A DNA stretch of 64,000 nt from Antedon mediterranea (lineage: Eukaryota > Echinodermata > Crinoidea > Comatulida > Antedonidae), in assembly GCF_964355755.1 (NCBI RefSeq), contig NC_092676.1:30267871-30331870 (forward strand). Direction: 5' to 3'. The notes under the pieces were generated by a model, which saw only the letters and a program-made list of their open reading frames with translations, was not told the DNA's origin and did not search any database. Numbering within the stretch: the stretch's first letter is position 1; each line of letters starts with the position of its first letter. This document shows positions 43,875 through 59,532 of this stretch, piece after piece. The position numbers and the translations under genes were made by a program.

Positions 43875-44434
43875 AAGAGTGTGGCATCCATCAGTTGCAT
43901 CAGTTATAGAATTTGGATCATTTGATACACAGCTTCTAGAATTTCTTGAGTTATCGTTTTGTTACAGGTAAGTCAGGCCTAGCTATCCGATTGACTTTTT
44001 TTTATTAGGCAATATTTTACTTTGAGTTTACATGTAAGAGTAGAGTTACAAAATAGTTTTTTAGTCACTTTATTGAAGTGTTATAATTTGGGATGAAATG
44101 GGTATTAATGTCGATTATCCTTGTTTTTTTCCTTTCAAAATTATTATTTACAGAGAGGTTATTTTTGTAAGTGAATGTTTCTGTACGGTACCATGTGTTG
44201 CATAAAGGACATTATCATATCCTCAGCACTAGCCTATAGTTAGGCTACTTTGTTCGCGCTTTTTCGAACTTGGATTAACATAGTTTAAAAACCGTTAAGG
44301 ATATTTTATTTCTATTTTTTAGGCCCAACCTTTTGATACATATCATTCTTCAAATTATATAGAATAAATACACGTCATACACATTTTCATATAATTATAT
44401 ATATTTTTTGAAATATTACAGATATTTAGTTAGA

Positions 44435-46373
44435 ATGCAGATGATTATTCAAGTTAGTCTGTTAACGTTGACAGTGTTGCACGTGGCATACGCTAACAAA
44501 TATGGTTGCCCGATGTACAAAGCAACGGAGTTGATGGCTGGCCCACGTAAGTAAACTGGTCAGATACTGCAGTAATTTACGTTGATTAGATCTTCCTCAT
44601 TTATTTATTAAGATCGTTAATTTGTATTTTTGTATACTGAAATAATTTTTGAAGAGCTTTAACTCATGTTTGATTAACTGATTTTATTTTAAAATTATTT
44701 TCATTTTGGAAACCAATTTCTACGACTTTTATGTTGATTTTTGTAAACCGATAAATAATAAATATTTACGCTGACAAATTAATAAAAATAAAGGTTTAAC
44801 TCATTTGTATGTTTGATTTGCTGATTTTATTTTTTTAAATTTATTTTTTATTTTGGAAACCAATTTTTATGACTTTATGTTGCTTTTTGTGAGCCAATAA
44901 ATAAATATTCCACTAAATAATACATATTTACGCTACCGCCGAAGAATAACGAAGAATATGCCTATACGTATCTCCACCAATATAATAAACATAATTATAT
45001 TACTTTATATTTGGAAGATGCTTACATATGATATTATAGCCTACACCAATTAATAATGTATCCATCGTGTTCGTTCTGTTCCATCAACCCTGACTCGACG
45101 CATTTATTTTTGTATTTCATTCACGTGTACTTAATATCATCAATATGCTGTCATGTTTATTGGAATTGTAAACTAAATAGTATATTTTAAACAGTAATTA
45201 TACTGATGCTTGTGTATATTTACGCGCGCGCGTCTTTTTATCGATATATCGGAGTGGTCTTACTTATTACAAATCTATCACAAACTTATTATTGTTCGAT
45301 TGAGAGTATGTGGTTTGCTTGAAGGGTGTTAGAAGCCATCGAAATGCAGACTTTTACTTTTTTTTTAGTTATTTTCACTTACGAAAATATTAATTGAATG
45401 CCAAAATATTGAAATGTTTATTGATCTTTATTTTATTTATTGCGAATTCAGTTTTATTTCGAAGGTTGGTATTGTTAAAACCAATGTTTCAAATTTACAC
45501 ACAGATCCACTGAATTGACAGCGCTCGATGTACAATTTTTCTTATTTTTTTTATAAATAAAATACAGTCATTACAATTTATTTCTGGTATGAAAATGATA
45601 AATTATAATTTCAGAGAAATGTAAGGATGTGGACGGCAACGAACACAGAATAGGCGATACTTGGCGCACAAAGGATTGCAAGAACTGTGAATGCTATGAC
45701 TATTACCATGCGTGCTGTGACCTGTAAGTTAGACCCATACACCACAGATAGTAAATGCATCCCTTTGTCATACAAATGTATACTACTTAATATAAAAACG
45801 TCAGTGTTGCTATGACTATAAGCATGCGTGCTGTAACCTGTAAATTATTACATGTTAGGCCCATACACCACCACACATAACATAACTGCATTCTATGCTT
45901 TATCATACAATGTACTTATACCGTCGTACATATTAAGGGATTCTAGATTGCTTAAGTTCTGTCTACACTATCAAATTTTGTGTGACAAAAAGTGTGATGT
46001 GCCCAAATATGGTAGTGATATGACATCATCCTGTCCATATATGGGCACATTACATTTTTTTTGTCACACAAAGTTTGATAGTGTGACAGAGCTTTCGTGT
46101 AATAGATCAAACCGTCACTGTTTGTTTGTGTTAGTGTGTCTAAAGAGTTCTTTCTTTAAATTATATCATACAGTTATACAGGGGCTCATAATTTAGATAG
46201 AAAAAAATCAGTATACCTAATGTTTTATTTTATTTTATAGCAAACCTCAATACGTTGATTGGAAATACGCTCCTGACGGTTGTACATCAATATGGAACAC
46301 TCTCACTTGCGAAGAAGAATTTGTTTTGGAATATGACGAAAATATTCCATGTCCATACACTGACAGCAAATGA
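44435..46373 (+). CDS. Beta-microseminoprotein (PSP94/MSMB)-like secreted protein 2
   Basis: Exons 44435..44546, 45615..45723 and 46241..46373 give 117 residues. The signal peptide MQMIIQVSLLTLTVLHVAYA is followed by a mature chain with ten cysteines at positions equivalent to gene 1: HRIGDTWRTKDCKNCEC, CC, P.YVDWKYAPDGC, TC and PCPYTDSK. Intron phases are identical to gene 1, so the two arose by tandem duplication and then diverged. Intron 2 carries a broken copy of the exon 2 end (45807-45915) and MITE copy 5. Function in this organism is unknown; secretion is a firm prediction. Confidence 0.85.
45807..45915 (+). pseudogene. Partial tandem duplicate of exon 2 and its donor
   Basis: TTGCTATGACTATAAGCATG, then CGTGCTGTAACCTGTAAAT and CCCATACACCAC, repeats 45692-45784 about 115 bp downstream. 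It copies the last ~30 coding bases (encoding CYDYxHACCxL), the donor and intron start. There is no matching acceptor or 5' half, and the donor has decayed from GTAAGT to GTAAAT, so it is a non-functional exon fragment. Confidence 0.85.
45954..46094 (+). mobile_element. MITE family A, copy 5
   Basis: Begins AAGTTCTGTCTACACTATCA and ends AAAGTTTGATAGTGTGACAGAGCTT, with well-preserved terminal inverted repeats. The interior is inverted relative to copy 3 (ATGGTAGTGATATGACATCA). It lies in intron 2 of microseminoprotein-like gene 2. Confidence 0.88.
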
Positions 46374-46569
46374 ATACTATACGATGGTATCATCATCAAC
46401 TACTTTACGAATCTTTTCAATTTTTGCTGCATCCACAACATAAATTAAATACTCTAATATGGACTATGCGATTGACACTGAAAATAATTTTACAATGAAC
46501 AATGGTCCACTGACTAAGTCTCCTTTATAGTGACAATAGTTGTTCATTAGAAAATGTCACATTTGTTGA

Positions 46570-46575
46570 AATAAA
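46570..46575 (+). terminator. Poly(A) signal of microseminoprotein-like gene 2
   Basis: AATAAA lies about 200 bp after the stop codon. Confidence 0.6.
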
Positions 46576-47478
46576 GAAAGAAACCAGAGAAACCAAGTCA
46601 TTCTTGTCTTAAGTAAATATTGTCTTGTGGAATTAAAATAGTGTGATACAGTACTGTATATATTTATTAAGTTTTGATGAAAGTTTTTTGAAGAACGAAC
46701 ATAGAGGGCGGGTGTCGTAAAGCGCATAATCCTCTCAGCCAGTGGCCCTCTAGAGTCTAGCTAGTACAAACTTGTTACACTCAATCCATAGGGCGCGCCA
46801 TGCCTGCTTTCTCTTTACTTTTAATTTTGTAGTGATGAAAGACCGATGACCACTAGGCTAGAGGCTGTACCTCTACAATTTGTCATAGGTTAAGTAATGT
46901 ACTGTAATTAATGTACTGTAATTACGATGAATAAAAATGACCAAATAAATATAAAACAACATTTGACTGGCATTATTTTGTAAACCATAGATAGAAGCTT
47001 ATTGTTCTGTGTGTAGGCAGCCCTTCTCACACGATCTCAGAAACCCGTTATACAAGTTCACCCCCCTGGTCAAAGGGCCTAGCAAAATGATGCATCACAA
47101 ATGAGCTAAATGGAAACGGTATTATGAAACTTCCTGTTCCGGGGAAACTCAGAAAATATTTAATAAATATTTGTGAAGTCCGAAAGAATAACAAAATAAT
47201 TGTTTCATTACAATCAATCATTTATTGAATCAAAATTTACATGAAACAATTTCTAGGCCTACGTTATTTATGTTGACAAATTCTCCCGCGTAGGGGGTTA
47301 CGGTGTTCTTCCCACACGTACACAACACAGAACACAACTAAGCCTACATTGTTGAAAATTCACACAGCGGCGGCGACAGGAGCCGCTTATTGCTCATCAT
47401 CAATTTAAAGTACACTGTCGAGGGGCCTTCTTGTGCTGATGTTGGATGTGACAGGCACATTCACTTTAATCAGCAATC
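46576..47478 (+). promoter_or_regulatory. Intergenic region and CRK 5' flank
   Basis: About 900 bp with no gene seen. A GC-rich patch (CACAGCGGCGGCGACAGGAG near 47365) 100 bp before the CRK start is the likely core promoter or 5' UTR. No TATA box is evident. An inverted pair AGAGGGC / GCCCTCT lies near 46703-46752. Confidence 0.45.
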
Positions 47479-51922
<4,444 letters not shown>

Positions 51923-54739
51923 AATAACACAAAAGAACTTAGAAGATTACCAGCCAGCCATGATGCCAAAAGGATTTAAAACTAAATATTGTTTTATTCC
52001 TTGGCTGGATATAAAATAAGAGTACGATTGCTCGCCATATCAATTGAGGTTGCCCACATCAATGATGAGCATGTTGGCTAATAACAGGGAGTGTCAATTT
52101 GGGGATGTGATTCATTTTATCAATTTAGGGTGTGATTCTTATGAATTTAAAAATAACTTGATTTTTGCTCATTCAATTTATACATTATATTACAAAGTTA
52201 TCACTGACATTCAATTGAGTTCATAATAGAAAGGCACCACTATCTTACAACACATTTCTTACCAATCATTTGACCTTACCAAAGTGTTCAAAATCATCAG
52301 GGGTATAGATCATCAAAGCCAATTCATTTTCCACTCAATTACAGCACCCTAGAGGATATACAACTAGACTCTCATACATTATATAAACCTAGATATAATA
52401 CCATCAGGAGAGAGTTTTGATGTCAGAGCAATTACCGTAATCAACAGAACTCACATTAACAGCACAAATACATTGAAAACTAACCCCGACATTCACACAA
52501 ACAAAAGAAGGCAACTATTATGAGCATTAAGCTGACTGCCTATTTACATCGCTCACAAGTAGTCTTCTTCAGGTACTATTCTTCAGGTACTACTTGCATT
52601 GCTGACATCCAATATGTTGATAAGAAAATTATCTGAAGAATGTATACTGCAGAAATGTCATTATTTGTATTTAGTCAGAGCTAGAATACTCACTATGCTG
52701 TACACTCAAATGTTCTGTTCTTCTTATTATATAGTTAAATTGTTTATTATCTAAATAGAATATGCCAGCAGTTACAGGACTATTTTTGGAATATTTCAAT
52801 AATCATGTACGAAGCTTATTTACATACTAATTATATTCTTTCATCATGCAACAGTACTTAACTCATGACTTATAGGAGTGGAAGTCCATGTGTCTTCATT
52901 GCGTCTTGGCCAGAAGTTAAAAATGAAAACGCAAACATGCTGTCTGAACATAAAATTAAATGTTTACAAATTAGCCAAAACATTTTGAGAAGCAAGCAAA
53001 GCACATCAAGTTTTACACACAACATTTAATGATAATAAGTTTGTTACACCATCTGCATTTATACTTTATACTATACATAATAATACTAGTATAGTGTAAA
53101 AAAGCATTGTACATCATTTGATAAATAAGTGAATGTTAATTACTTTGTTAGATAGCAATCTTTTGTTATACCATTTCACTATTTAATTTATACCATTACA
53201 GTAAAATCCGATAATGCCTCATTTGTCATCTCCATGTTTTATGTTATACATTAGTGTATGCTTACTTTAAGCAGTATTATATCATCTGTAGAAAGCATAC
53301 ACTAAGCACCCAACAGTTTGTGAAATACTTGTTTGAATATTGCACCATGCACACGATTGAGATGATTTTGTATTGAAATGTTTCCTATTGGAATATTATA
53401 CCAATAATGATATTGTGGATGATCAAAGTTATACCAAGTATACACTTAAAATATGCTAATATTTGTCATTAAGTGGCTTAGGGAGTGTGAGTGTTAATCA
53501 TATCTACCAAGGTAACAAAACTCTTATTATACTGTTAATACTGCAATCTTAAGCTTTGCATCTATTGTTCAATTCTAGTCTTTAACTTGCAAACAAATTA
53601 GAGGTTACGGAGGAGAGCATGTAAATAGAGCTAGGAGTTTTGTAATATTATCGGTGCTAGTTTTTTTTCCCAGCCTTAGTACATTCTTGATTTTTGTGTC
53701 ACTCCCTAAGCTTCATAATAATGAGGTACTTAATTTAAATCCTAACTACACTACAGATCCAATTAACTTATTAGAAATTCTCAAAGAATTACAGAGAAAT
53801 GTCTAAATATGATAATCGTGTTTTTATGTAAAAATGTATACTGTAACTGCTTTTTTTATTACCATTTTTTTTTATTTTACGATTTAGAAAATGATTTTAA
53901 TAATATCCCATTGGTTAGTTAATTTGTACAGTAGCAAACTTGTAATAATACATACCCAGTATATGGTATATAACAGCTGTTTGATGAATTTTTGTTTGCG
54001 AGTTGTGGTTTATGACCTTCCCTTTTCCCCTGCCCCACCCACTTGGTCAAGTACTGTATATACACCTTACAAAATTGATGAGTGTTGTGCACTTGAAGAC
54101 CTCAAACATATTTTAACAGCACTGATTATTTTAATCATAAATCGTAATTTGTCTATATTATGTGTGCCTTGGTGATTCAAACAAAAAAGACAGAAAGCAA
54201 ATAATTCTATTAGCAGAAAGATTTTAATCCTATAACATCAAAATTTAAACACAAAGAAACCAAATGTTTGAGTCCTTTTGAACATGCAAAATGCTGTAAT
54301 TTCTAGTGATTGGCTGCAGCACCCCATTTAAATATCATCACATACTCTCCAATACCCACAATTGTTATACAGTAATACTGTAGTATGAAGAATCATAGAG
54401 TACAATAAGTGGGCCTGTGAATGGAAGGTAACTATGCCAACAACACTGAGAGCAACATCAATATGATAGAATAGACCTGAGAGAGAGAAACGTAGGTATT
54501 GTATCAAAGGCAACATTTGTTTTACTTATTCTGTATAAAATACCATTAAATAGTTTACATCAATTGTACTACAAATTTATTGTTTTCAATAATTCTTCGG
54601 TAGTAACCTAAATGTAAATCTCTCTAAAAATGGACCAGACTTGGTCTTTAAATGTTATTTTGTAATTATCAGAATAGTTCTTTGGAGGAAAATATAAATA
54701 ATAAAAATTATAATATGCACAACAACGCCGCATAGTCCA
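51923..54739. other. Convergent 3' region between CRK and APH1
   Basis: 2.8 kb containing the CRK 3' UTR (end not resolved), a probable degraded LINE fragment near 52265-52515, and a minus-strand AATAAA (TTTATT at 54576-54581) about 160 bp after the APH1 stop. Open frames at 52044, 53891 and 54328 show no homology. Confidence 0.5.
52265..52515 (+). mobile_element. Degraded LINE ORF2 C-terminal fragment (tentative)
   Basis: In one frame it reads LTKVFKIIRGIDHQSQF; later LDSHTLYKPRYNTIRRE; after a frameshift SFDVRAITVINRTHI. The order of 'VFKI..GID', 'H.LYKPR.NT.R' and 'F.(V/I)RA....N' resembles the C-terminal tail of the LINE protein at 59880-60818 and of CR1-type elements generally. A stop and a frameshift break it. 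Confidence 0.4.
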
Positions 54740-56547
54740 CTAAATCTTGTAAGCATTGGAAAAACTTATCGATGTTGTCAATGATTTGAGAGATCCACCG
54801 GCTATGAAAAATGCCATTACTCCCGTAACTGCTAGTACAACATATACAACTGCTAAAACTAGACCATATAAATGATGTGTTGAGAGGAGAAGAGACTGAA
54901 AATAAAACATATGGTAATTAAATTAAACAAAACTTCAAGAATTTGAATTAGAATTTGAAGACTGTCTAAATAAACTTGTTAACTTATTAATCATTCTCCT
55001 ACAAAGCAAAATGTCTGCATATTTTTACTTACCATAAGTGAAACACCTAGATGTGTTGCTAACACATATACAATGGCCAGATACTTGCGATTTTCACATC
55101 CCCAGAAGAAAATGACATTCCAAAATGTGTGTAGTAGAATAAATGCCATCGTCATAAATGCTACAAGTAAAGAAAAATGGTTAAATTCTGTATTTATTTT
55201 ATTCTTTGTCAATTCGATAGTATCATGTATATTTAACAGGCATCCCAATAAATACTGTAAATTCAACTTACCTGATGTAATAAGGAATTGATGTGGTCCA
55301 CCAGTGAGACCAACCGTTCCAGGGCCCTTAGAGTCTGCTAAAATATTACTGAATGAGAACAGCCCACTCATAACACCGAATCCAAAGCCAGACACTATGT
55401 TAAAAATAAAGCAATATAAAAACTTTGATACAATGAGAAGTGTGCTATTGTAGTCCCAGGGTTGTGGGTTCAAGTTAGTACTGTACTTGGTACTGTACTT
55501 AGTTTGCTCTTGTGACCATTGTTGGAATAGCCAGAAATCATTACGTACCATAAGCATACATATGTTGGCTTTTTTGTGAGGTAGCTGATGTCTGTGAGCC
55601 ATTGTTTGTTCTATTACTAGGTTCACTGAACTGCTGCAAACCATCTTCAGCTTTCCTATAAAATTGAAATTATTGGTTATAATATCTACTGAATAAAATA
55701 TTTAAAAAGCAGACTTTTGTTGTTTGTTCAATTTCCAGATAGTCTACATGAAAGAGAGAGTTTCAACCTTCTTACAGTTTATGTATTTAATTTAGAGTCA
55801 CTCAGAATGACTATATATTAAGCATAGGGTAACTAAACATTTTGTCTCATTATTTCATGTTTTTTGTTTATAGGATGTACATTTACTTTGATTAACATGA
55901 AGCTGTGGCTTCGGAGTGGAGCTGTGGCTTGGTGGTTATGATGCTTGGCTACCAATCTAAGGGTCCTGGGTTCAAGTCCTGTCATATGTCAGGGTTTTTT
56001 TCTCATGACAATTTACAACTCCACTCCCAAAGACTTAATAATAAGTCTTTGTTTATGTAGAGCATCTTGTGTATATGTTTGTCTTGTGAAATTATTAAAT
56101 AGTTTATCCATCCTGTAATTGGCGGGTTACTCGCTGTTGGATGAGTATGAAATAAAATAAAAAAATTAAAAAAATTACCGAAGAATTCTAAAGTAGAGGT
56201 ATCTGAAAGCTTCTTGAAAGAAAATCGAGAAAACTAAACCAAAAGCCAGTTCATCTTTGAGAGGTACTACAGCTGCCCACCAAATTGAAGAAATCAGTAA
56301 CGCTATCAGCCAGAAAAACATTCTGAAACAAAAACATATAATATTTAAACTGAATAAGTTGATTGTTCGTTAAGGCCTAGTTTTTTTTTTTAGAACTATT
56401 TACTCTAAATTTGAAACAAGGTTCTAATACCTACCCAGCAATCATTACAATTATGCGTAAGGGTTCACTAACAACGGTGAACAGGAACATTGCTACTGCC
56501 GGACCATAAGCAATGAACATGGCACCGAAAAACTGCATCACGGTCAT
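54740..56547 (-). CDS. APH1: APH1, gamma-secretase subunit
   Basis: Six coding exons on the minus strand, 56547..56435, 56322..56179, 55655..55549, 55394..55272, 55160..55033 and 54895..54740, join in frame to 256 residues, the family's usual length. Seven membrane segments are visible. The TM4 GxxxGxxxG motif is G124, G128, G132 (YVSGFGFGVMSGLFS). The conserved histidines are H173 (LLHTFW) and H199 (LATHLG), and the chain ends with FFIAGGSLKSL. APH1 scaffolds presenilin, nicastrin and PEN-2 in the complex that cleaves Notch and other type I membrane proteins. The loop near residues 90-116 is variable and Ser/Asn/Gln-rich. The second methionine, M4, would also fit the human start (MGAAVFFG). 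An acceptor-like TGTTACAG about 60 bp upstream suggests a noncoding first exon. A SINE sits in intron 2. Confidence 0.95.
55917..56177 (+). mobile_element. tRNA-derived SINE
   Basis: A polymerase III box A-like TGGCTTGGTGG (55925-55935) and a box B-like GGTTCAAGTCC (55969-55979) are 44 bp apart start to start. They are followed by a ~180-bp tRNA-unrelated body and an A-rich tail (AAATAAAATAAAAAAATT). The box spacing and tail fit a tRNA SINE inserted in the APH1 intron, opposite to the gene. A preceding AGCTGTGGCTTCGG (55901) partly duplicates its 5' end. Confidence 0.8.
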
Positions 56548-57870
56548 GGTGATTTTTTCCCAACTACAGGACTGTGTTTTATTCAAGGCACTTGTTTGAT
56601 AAATCTGTAACAAAATGAATTGTTTAGAACCTTCCTGACCAACCACTGCTTTGAATCCATTTAGTATTTTATTTAAAATTATATATTTTTTATATTTTAG
56701 TCAGTAATTAATCAATGATTTAGGTTATTAATATTAAAAACCAATAAAAAGAGACATCATATTATTGATTACCCTTCAAATGTTATTGATATTTATAATA
56801 GCCAACGTATGCATCGTTAGAGAACCTGTATCGTTAGGTCTAAATAATTATATAGATTTCCCTTCCACACACCTTACTGTATATCTATATACATTACTGT
56901 ATATCTATACCTCCCTCTTTGCACACACCACATACAATGCATTGCTTGGCACAACAAATTGAGTTTGAGCCGGTCACTTGATCATTCCAAACAGAGAGAG
57001 GCGAGTAGGCAGGCCTTCGCCAACCTAAACCAGGGAACAACTCCCTGCCTAAACATTGGCTATTTAGTTCTGAAATGGCGGTAATCATCACTGTGTTATA
57101 TTCATTAACGGATATAATATTTATTTATACAAACCTTTCAATTTAAATTTACTTAAATTACAAATCGAATCGGTGAATTCATCGACGGTGGTGGTAAACA
57201 ATGAAATCTGATCAAGATCGTCGACTTCCTGCTTTTGTACTAGGCCTAGACTTCAAATCCAGCATGCTTTATTAATTTAGAGTGTCATTTGGCGTATTCG
57301 ATTGGGTAATTTTTGTTCTCACCAGAAAATTTTCTATACAATTTTTCCCTCCATTGTTTTAAATTTTTTCTTCGAATGGTAACGCAAATTGTTCATTAAA
57401 TAAGTACAACTTAAAATTCGAAATACCTTACTCTGTTAATTTTTTTTCTAAACGTTAGTCCTCCAATCGAATACGCCAATTTGTTTTAAAATAACTAAAA
57501 CTAAAGAGGCATTCAAAAACAATTTAATATAAAATCATTCAATTTTATTCATGTTTGTCTAAAAGTAAAGATATTTGTTATTCTAGGTCTTGCCTAGTGA
57601 TTACAAAAATATATGACAAAAAGTTGTAAAATGTGTTTCTACACTGAGTAAAAAAATCAGTTGTAATTGCATAGTTTTTTCCAAGGTATTTGGGAGATGT
57701 CGATTGTTGTGGTCCAGATCATCTAACTAATTGTTTTTCCATATTAACGATGTGCTTTCACAAATTAGATTGTCATTCAAATGTTTGTGTTTAATTGAAT
57801 ACAGAAAACTCTATCCAATTACAGCTAGGCTATTCTACAACGATTAATGTGTGATTACATTGAGTGTATA
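56548..57870 (-). other. Region between TMEM35-like gene 3' end and APH1 start
   Basis: Includes the APH1 5' region, with a possible noncoding exon ending upstream of about 56604. It also holds a small inverted-repeat element at 57289-57479 and the 3' UTR of the TMEM35-like gene, with a minus-strand AATAAA (TTTATT at 57544-57549). The ACCGCCATTTC on the minus strand near 57073 resembles a YY1-type promoter site. No further gene is seen. Confidence 0.45.
57289..57479. mobile_element. 191-bp element with perfect 17-bp terminal inverted repeats
   Basis: TTGGCGTATTCGATTGG (57289-57305) and its exact inverse CCAATCGAATACGCCAA (57463-57479) bound an AT-rich, non-coding interior. Size and structure fit a MITE unrelated to family A. 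The target duplication is unclear (short ATT-type at best). Confidence 0.65.
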
Positions 57871-59057
57871 CTATTCTTTCTTTGGCTTTATTTGTTGCGT
57901 CGTCTCTTTAAATCCATGAAAAACACAAACAAATAACAGCAATGCAAGCAGAATAGCTGGTATAACTTCTACAGTACTTCCAAGAACAACCATTGAATAC
58001 ACAGATATCACTGATATTGACATCAAGATTAGAGCAGAGCCTCTTCTAACGAACGGTTTTCCAAAAGCAAGGAGTGATCCAAAGCACAGTTCCGCAACTC
58101 CACATAAAGTGCGATAGAATGCAGCATTTGGCATTGGGAAACCAAGCTCTACTAATGGACACACATGAGCCCAGAATTTAAAAGTGTCAACCTGCAAAAT
58201 ACAAAAGGATTACATTAGTTTTCAAGAAAAAAGATTGGGTATTTGATATAATTAAACTATTAAATTAAAAGGTTTTTTTTTCTTTTTCCATTTTGAATAC
58301 CAATTTGTTCATAATTTGTTGCCGAAAGTTTAGCTCCTTCATCTTCCTTCTTTGACTTCTCGGATTGATTTCCAAACTATTCTTTGTTGTCAAATGTTAA
58401 TACACTATTTTTGATCTCGATGTTTCTTCTTTTTTTTTCTCCTATTTCTCGTCAAAAATTTGATGTTCTATTCAGGCCACCCTTTGCTCGAACTGTCTGT
58501 TTTCAATCTTCACTCTTTCCTACATTCTGTAAACTTTGCAATGGTCTTCCCTCTGAATTAAGTGAGCTTGCTCTTGGCAGGTTTCGAGAATTCGAGACTG
58601 GTCTTCGCCAACACTATTTCTTTTGATTTTACCTGGTCCCTGCTGTATTTTTTTACATAATGTCTTAGATTTTTATTATTTAATTTTTTCTCGTCATTTA
58701 TTTTATATTTATATTATATTTTATTTATGTTAAAGGAAAGTCTTTAAACAGTGATTGGGTTCGCTTGTGACACTAATCCTGGCTTTTTGTTTCATTATAT
58801 ATTTTTATGTATTCTGTTGTAATTGTAATGAGCCAATATTGAATAAATCAAATGAATAGTAGTTTAGTACAGACAGTATATTATTATTTATAATTTTTAT
58901 AAGCAAATATTAAAAATAAATGAAAAGTAGTTATTATTTATGTTCTCCTTACCATCATATCATGATACGGTTGCAATGGGACAATCTTTGGAATACATCC
59001 TCCAACAAAAAATACTCCAACTATCACTGCTATCTTGTCAACAATTGATGCCCTCAT
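57871..59057 (-). CDS. TMEM35B: TMEM35-family (DoxX-like) four-pass membrane protein
   Basis: Two coding exons on the minus strand, 59057..58953 and 58191..57871, give 141 residues. Hydrophobic segments are about residues 8-24, 66-78, 84-102 and 107-127. The segment FKFWAHVCPLVELGF...LCGVAELCFGSLLAFGKP follows the family pattern MxxxFxxFAxxxPL..G....IxVGxLELxxGLLL. The C-terminus is lysine-rich (IKPKKE), a possible ER-retrieval-like tail. TMEM35A (NACHO) is an ER chaperone for nicotinic receptors; TMEM35B is little studied. By eye this is slightly closer to TMEM35B, but A versus B is not settled. It is divergently arranged with GPN1, with 475 bp between start codons. The intron holds a LINE fragment. 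Confidence 0.75.
58470..58860 (+). mobile_element. LINE ORF2 C-terminal fragment with 3' UTR
   Basis: The frame RTVCFQSSLFPTFCKLCNGLPSELSELALGRFREF matches the usual C-terminal tail of LINE-encoded proteins (RT.xF..SFFP...xLWNxLP..I......F...L). A stop follows, then ~230 bp of AT-rich 3' UTR ending ATTGAATAAATCAAATGAAT. It is 5'-truncated and lies in the TMEM35-like intron, antisense to the gene. Confidence 0.6.
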
Positions 59058-59532
59058 TTCGTATACAAATAAATTTAGTACAATTTACAGTTGGATCACC
59101 ACAGGCAGGTACTGAGTAAAGAGAGAGAGGTAAGAGAATATATTTGAGGGCGGGGAATCAACTATCAAAGAGATTAAGTTATGCGAGTTAGATTCATGAA
59201 TAAATTAGAAAGTAAAATAAAATTGCAATTTTAGGCATAACAATCCTCTTTGCTCTCTCTAAGTACGTCTAAACTAAGCTCAAGGTGACGACGTGTGTGT
59301 GTTATTTGATTTGTTTTTCATGCAGTTGCCAGGATGTAATCTTCATTAAATCTTTTTTTATTTACATTACGTTTGTAAAATATAGTTTAATGACGTATAT
59401 AATTACGTAACAATTATTTTGTGTATTTAAATCTAATAAAAGCATGATTAAAGTAATTTATGAAACGATTTAAAGTGGTTAAACCAATTTTAACTCTCTG
59501 GCAATTGACAAACGAGGATCGGATTGCAAAAC
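59058..59532. promoter_or_regulatory. Bidirectional promoter between TMEM35-like gene and GPN1
   Basis: 475 bp separates the two divergent start codons. It contains a GC box GGGCGGGG (59148-59155) and a GAGAGAGAG stretch, with no TATA box. A shared promoter is the simplest reading. Confidence 0.6.

Noticed and set aside
55917-55990. Functional tRNA gene
   Set aside because: Boxes A and B are present but the acceptor stem does not pair convincingly and an A-tailed unrelated body follows, which is typical of a SINE.
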